From contig NZ_CP095096.1 of the NCBI RefSeq assembly GCF_025561445.1, positions 1,591,822-1,655,821 on the forward strand: a stretch of DNA of 64,000 bases, read 5' to 3'. Source of the DNA: Staphylococcus sp. IVB6181. GTDB lineage: Bacteria; Bacillota; Bacilli; Staphylococcales; Staphylococcaceae. Below, one piece after another: positions 60,944-64,000 of this stretch. The notes under the pieces were generated by a model that did no database searches, was not told the DNA's origin, and saw nothing but the letters and a program-made list of their open reading frames with translations. The stretch's first letter is position 1, and each line of letters opens with the position of its first letter. The position numbers and the translations under genes were made by a program.

Positions 60944-62971
60944 TCATTTGATTAAAACTGCTTTATCGCCGTGGTTAATTTTACCATACTCTACAACATC
61001 TAATGTTTTATTGTTCAAGTTTGTTACGACGATTGGTGTAATTGTACTTTCTGCATTTTCTTTAATATAATCTAAATCCACTTTCATTAAAGGTTGTCCC
61101 AATACGATTTCTTCATTTTCTTTTACTAAAATATCGAAACCTTTGCCTTCTAATTTTACGGTTTCTAAACCAAAGTGGATCAATAATTCTGTACCGTCTT
61201 TTGATTCCAGACCTAATGCATGTTTTGTCGGGAAGACCATTTTGACAACACCGTCAAATGGTGCAAAGACTTCACCAGTTTCAGGTAAGATGGCAATACC
61301 GTCACCCATCATTTTTTCAGAGAAGACTTTGTCTGGTACTTCAGTAATCGGCTTTAATTCACCTGTAATCGGTGCGTAAATCACTGTATCGCCGGATTCA
61401 GCAATTTTTGTTGTTGTAGTGTCGCCTTCTTCTGAAACTGTTGTTTCTTCAGGAGAAGTGATTTTACCATCCATAATTTGCTGCATATTGTGTTTGATTT
61501 GATCTGATTTCGGTCCGAAGATTGCTTGCATGTTGTTGCCGACTTCAAGCACACCTGATGCACCTAAGTCTTTTAAGCCTTGTACATCGACTTTAGCTTT
61601 GTCATTGACTTCAACACGCAAACGTGTAATACAAGCATCTAAATGTTTGATGTTTGGTTCTCCGCCCATCGCTTCTAATACTTTGAAAGGCAATTCATTC
61701 GTTGATACTGTAGATGACTGCATTTCTTTGTCTTCGCGGCCTGGTGTTTTAAGGTTTAATTTTTGGATTAAGAAGCGGAAGATCACATAGTAGATTGCCG
61801 CATAGATTAAACCGACCGGAATGACTAGCCACCATTGTGTTTTGTTCGGCAAGATACCGAGTAAGAAGAAGTCGATGAATCCGCCAGAGAATGTATAACC
61901 TAAATGCACATCAAGGATGTATAGCACTAAGAATGATAGACCATCTAATACTGCATGAATAAAGAATAATAAAGGTGCTACGAATAAGAATGAGAATTCT
62001 AATGGTTCAGTGATACCTGTTAAGAATGAAGTCAATGCACCAGATAACATTAAACCTGCAACGACTTTTTTATTCTCTTTCTTCGCTGTTTGATAAATCG
62101 CAAGTGCTGCTGCTGGTAAACCAAACATCATAACAGGGAATTCCCCTTGCATGAATTTACCTGCAGTTAACGGTACGTTATCACGAATTTGTTCGATAAA
62201 GATACGTTGGTCACCGTGAATAATCTGACCTGCCGCATTTTTGTATGCGCCGAATTCAAACCAGAATGGCGCATGGAAAATATGGTGCAGACCAAATGGA
62301 ATTAATAAACGCTTGATGAAACCGAATAAGAAGACAGCTAATCCAGTATTTGAAGCAAGCAAGCCTTCACTGAAGCTGTTTAATCCGCCTTGTACATATG
62401 GCCAAATAATCGCCATCGGGAACGCTAAAATGAATGAACATGTTGCCATCATAATCGGCACGAAACGTTTCCCTGCAAAGAATCCTAAATAACTCGGCAA
62501 CGAAATATTATAGAACTTGTTGTAACACCAGGCGGCGAGTGCCCCGATGATGATACCCCCGAACACACCCGTTTGCAGTGTCGGAATTCCTAATACTGTC
62601 GCAAAACCTTTATCAGCTTTTGTTGCTAATTCAGGTGTCACATTTAAAAACATACCCATTGTTTTATTTAAAACAATGAATCCTACAAATGCTGCGATGG
62701 CTGCTACACCATCTCCGCCGGCTAACCCTATGGCTACACCGAGCGCAAAGATAATGGCTAAGTTATCAAAGATAATCCCGCCGGCACCTTCCATCATTTT
62801 AGCGACATTTTGTACACCTTCTGCTTTAATGAAAGGCAGCAAGCTTTGTAATGCATCGCCTTGAAAGGCATTCCCTAATGCTAACAGCAAACCTGCAGCA
62901 GGCAAGATTGCTACAGGAAGCATTAAAGCTTTACCAATACGCTGCAATTGACCGAAAAACTTTTTCCACAT
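60944..62971 (-). CDS. glcA: Glucose-specific PTS EIICBA component GlcA
   Basis: Imports and phosphorylates glucose. 675 residues, intact: EIIC (1 to about 430, starting [20 protein letters not shown]) with about ten membrane segments, EIIB with [13 protein letters not shown] (about 480), a linker, and EIIA with [14 protein letters not shown] near residue 620. Preceded by GGGAGGAAA and by an antiterminator site. Same length as described for S. carnosus GlcA, from memory. Confidence 0.95.
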   Translation of the reverse strand: MWKKFFGQLQRIGKALMLPVAILPAAGLLLALGNAFQGDALQSLLPFIKAEGVQNVAKMMEGAGGIIFDNLAIIFALGVAIGLAGGDGVAAIAAFVGFIVLNKTMGMFLNVTPELATKADKGFATVLGIPTLQTGVFGGIIIGALAAWCYNKFYNISLPSYLGFFAGKRFVPIMMATCSFILAFPMAIIWPYVQGGLNSFSEGLLASNTGLAVFLFGFIKRLLIPFGLHHIFHAPFWFEFGAYKNAAGQIIHGDQRIFIEQIRDNVPLTAGKFMQGEFPVMMFGLPAAALAIYQTAKKENKKVVAGLMLSGALTSFLTGITEPLEFSFLFVAPLLFFIHAVLDGLSFLVLYILDVHLGYTFSGGFIDFFLLGILPNKTQWWLVIPVGLIYAAIYYVIFRFLIQKLNLKTPGREDKEMQSSTVSTNELPFKVLEAMGGEPNIKHLDACITRLRVEVNDKAKVDVQGLKDLGASGVLEVGNNMQAIFGPKSDQIKHNMQQIMDGKITSPEETTVSEEGDTTTTKIAESGDTVIYAPITGELKPITEVPDKVFSEKMMGDGIAILPETGEVFAPFDGVVKMVFPTKHALGLESKDGTELLIHFGLETVKLEGKGFDILVKENEEIVLGQPLMKVDLDYIKENAESTITPIVVTNLNNKTLDVVEYGKINHGDKAVLIK

Positions 62972-63040
62972 AAAAGTTTCCTCCCAAAATTATAAAATTG
63001 AATTGTAAAGATCATGCATCAACACAACAGCAAATAAAAA

Positions 63041-63091
63041 AGGCATGAGTAACAAAAGCTGGAAAGTATCCAACTTTTATGACTCATGCCT
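63041..63091 (-). promoter_or_regulatory. GlcT-type antiterminator site and terminator ahead of glcA
   Basis: Minus strand: AGGCATGAGTCATAAAAGTT continues to CTTTTGTTACTCATGCCTTTTTT. The outer arms GGCATGAGT / ACTCATGCC form a terminator; the inner part can form the alternative antiterminator stem to which GlcT binds. In the presence of glucose GlcT should let transcription through. Confidence 0.82.
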
Positions 63092-63102
63092 AATCGAATT
63101 AG

Positions 63103-63963
63103 TTACACGTTATGATTCTGATTATTATTTGCAAAATGATAGACATGCAACGTCAGATACGAAAGCTCCGCTTCATATACCGGAACTTCAAGATGCTGCT
63201 GCATCATCTTAATGATTTTAACAGCTATATTATAGCACACAGGATAATGCGCTTTCAACATGTTTCCGAAGTCTTCTTTAACTTGGATGGTTTCTCCTTT
63301 TTGAAGCCGTCTGATTAAGAATTGAATATGACGGATAAAGCGCTGGTACTGTATCGATTGCGTATCTACTTTGTACCCTAAATCATGTTCCATAATCTGT
63401 ACACTTTTATTAATGATTTCATTCGTTAAACGCACTTCTTTTAACGTTAAATCATCTTTGCTGCTTGCAATATGCAATGCAATAAAGCCGATTTCATCTT
63501 CTGGAAAATCTATATCCAATAAGTCATTCAAGTGTTCAATTACTTGCACCGCAATCTGATAAGATTCTGGATACAATTGTTTGGTTTCAATCAAGAAAGG
63601 ATTTTTAATAAATTGCTGCTGCTTGATTCTTTTATACGCAAATAAAATATGGTCTGTCAGCGCAATGACCAAATCATTATCATCTACAGTGCGATCTGCT
63701 TTAGTGATAATATCAATCGCTTCAATAATCGATTGCAATAAATCATCGTCTGCCATTTCAACCAATGCTTTATAATGCTCTTGTTCTGTTTTATGCTCCA
63801 GCTTATAAACTTTTTCTATCGTTGCTGTATCTGACAGCCGCATTCCTTTTTTCTTATTGAAACCGATGCCTTTACCGATAAGCACCACTTCATTTTGGTG
63901 AGTTTCATCTCTACAAATAATCACGTTATTATTCAGTGTTTTCTCTATCACGTAGCTGCTCAT
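63103..63963 (-). CDS. glcT: PtsG-operon transcriptional antiterminator GlcT
   Basis: RNA-binding antiterminator of the BglG/SacY family. 286 residues: CAT RNA-binding domain (1-55, VIEKTLNNNVIICRD), then two PRD domains (about 65-170 and 175-280) with the conserved histidines in ALTDHILFAYKR, ALHIASSKDD and TLHVYHFANN. Phosphorylation by PTS proteins is expected to set its activity. I choose the ATG at 63963 behind AAAAGGTGG over a GTG three codons upstream. Precedes glcA. Confidence 0.93.
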   Translation of the reverse strand: MSSYVIEKTLNNNVIICRDETHQNEVVLIGKGIGFNKKKGMRLSDTATIEKVYKLEHKTEQEHYKALVEMADDDLLQSIIEAIDIITKADRTVDDNDLVIALTDHILFAYKRIKQQQFIKNPFLIETKQLYPESYQIAVQVIEHLNDLLDIDFPEDEIGFIALHIASSKDDLTLKEVRLTNEIINKSVQIMEHDLGYKVDTQSIQYQRFIRHIQFLIRRLQKGETIQVKEDFGNMLKAHYPVCYNIAVKIIKMMQQHLEVPVYEAELSYLTLHVYHFANNNQNHNV

Positions 63964-64000
63964 GATGACCACCTTTTCTCCTCAATACTGTGTCTCTCTT

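Overview
The window is chromosomal DNA of a low-GC Gram-positive bacterium of the genus Staphylococcus. The evidence is femA/femB, mprF, cvfB, msrR, a YSIRK/LPXTG surface protein and the gene order lysine operon - ABC-F - cvfB - pst/phoU - pepF - nik - femAB - trp, which matches from memory the S. aureus core chromosome. The adjacent glcT-glcA-glcB cluster with two glucose-type PTS permeases is the arrangement described for S. carnosus, so a member of the S. carnosus group is most likely. The species call is an inference.

Layout. 0-5 kb: BrnQ branched-chain amino acid carrier, a lipid kinase, the xpaC-telA pair, acylphosphatase and a small DUF1033-like protein. 5-8.5 kb: cold-shock protein after a long leader, then a large wall-anchored protein with four SdrD-type B domains and no recognisable ligand-binding A domain. 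8.6-17.2 kb: the complete lysine/diaminopimelate operon (lysC-asd-dapA-dapB-dapH-hipO-alr-lysA, minus strand) behind a lysine riboswitch. 17.4-20.1 kb: an ABC-F ATPase and cvfB, divergent. 20.5-25.1 kb: pstSCAB-phoU phosphate uptake. 25.2-26.8 kb: a complete ISL3-family insertion sequence with 25-bp inverted repeats and an 8-bp target duplication, inserted into the last codons of pepF. 28.7-34.1 kb: a small membrane protein and a nickel/peptide-type ABC transporter (nikABCDE). 34.1-35.9 kb: a gene-poor accessory patch with a coiled-coil protein and a decayed IS200/IS605-type tnpB. 36-39.2 kb: an HdeD-like protein and femA/femB. 39.4-46.3 kb: the trpEGDCFBA operon behind two consecutive tryptophan T-box leaders. 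46.3-54.5 kb: M42 peptidase, tyrA, a LexA-controlled Y-family polymerase, a tautomerase, msrR, msrA, and metY-metA behind a SAM riboswitch. 54.7-64 kb: mprF, an AI-2E-family permease, glcB, glcA and glcT.

How it works together: most of the window is biosynthesis under RNA-level control. I see a lysine riboswitch, tandem T-boxes, a SAM riboswitch and a GlcT-type antiterminator site. Cell-wall functions also cluster here (DAP for the stem peptide, FemA/FemB for the interpeptide bridge, MsrR, MprF, the LPXTG protein).

Most notable: glcB carries a one-base deletion that splits its reading frame after about 24 codons; the IS has replaced the C-terminus of PepF, and the ancestral end is still readable on the other side of the element; the surface protein has an exact 225-residue two-domain duplication and 150-bp repeats; and nikA has a short overlapping leader ORF within an inverted repeat. 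I found no convincing new multigene system; most of the window is ordinary staphylococcal core genome.
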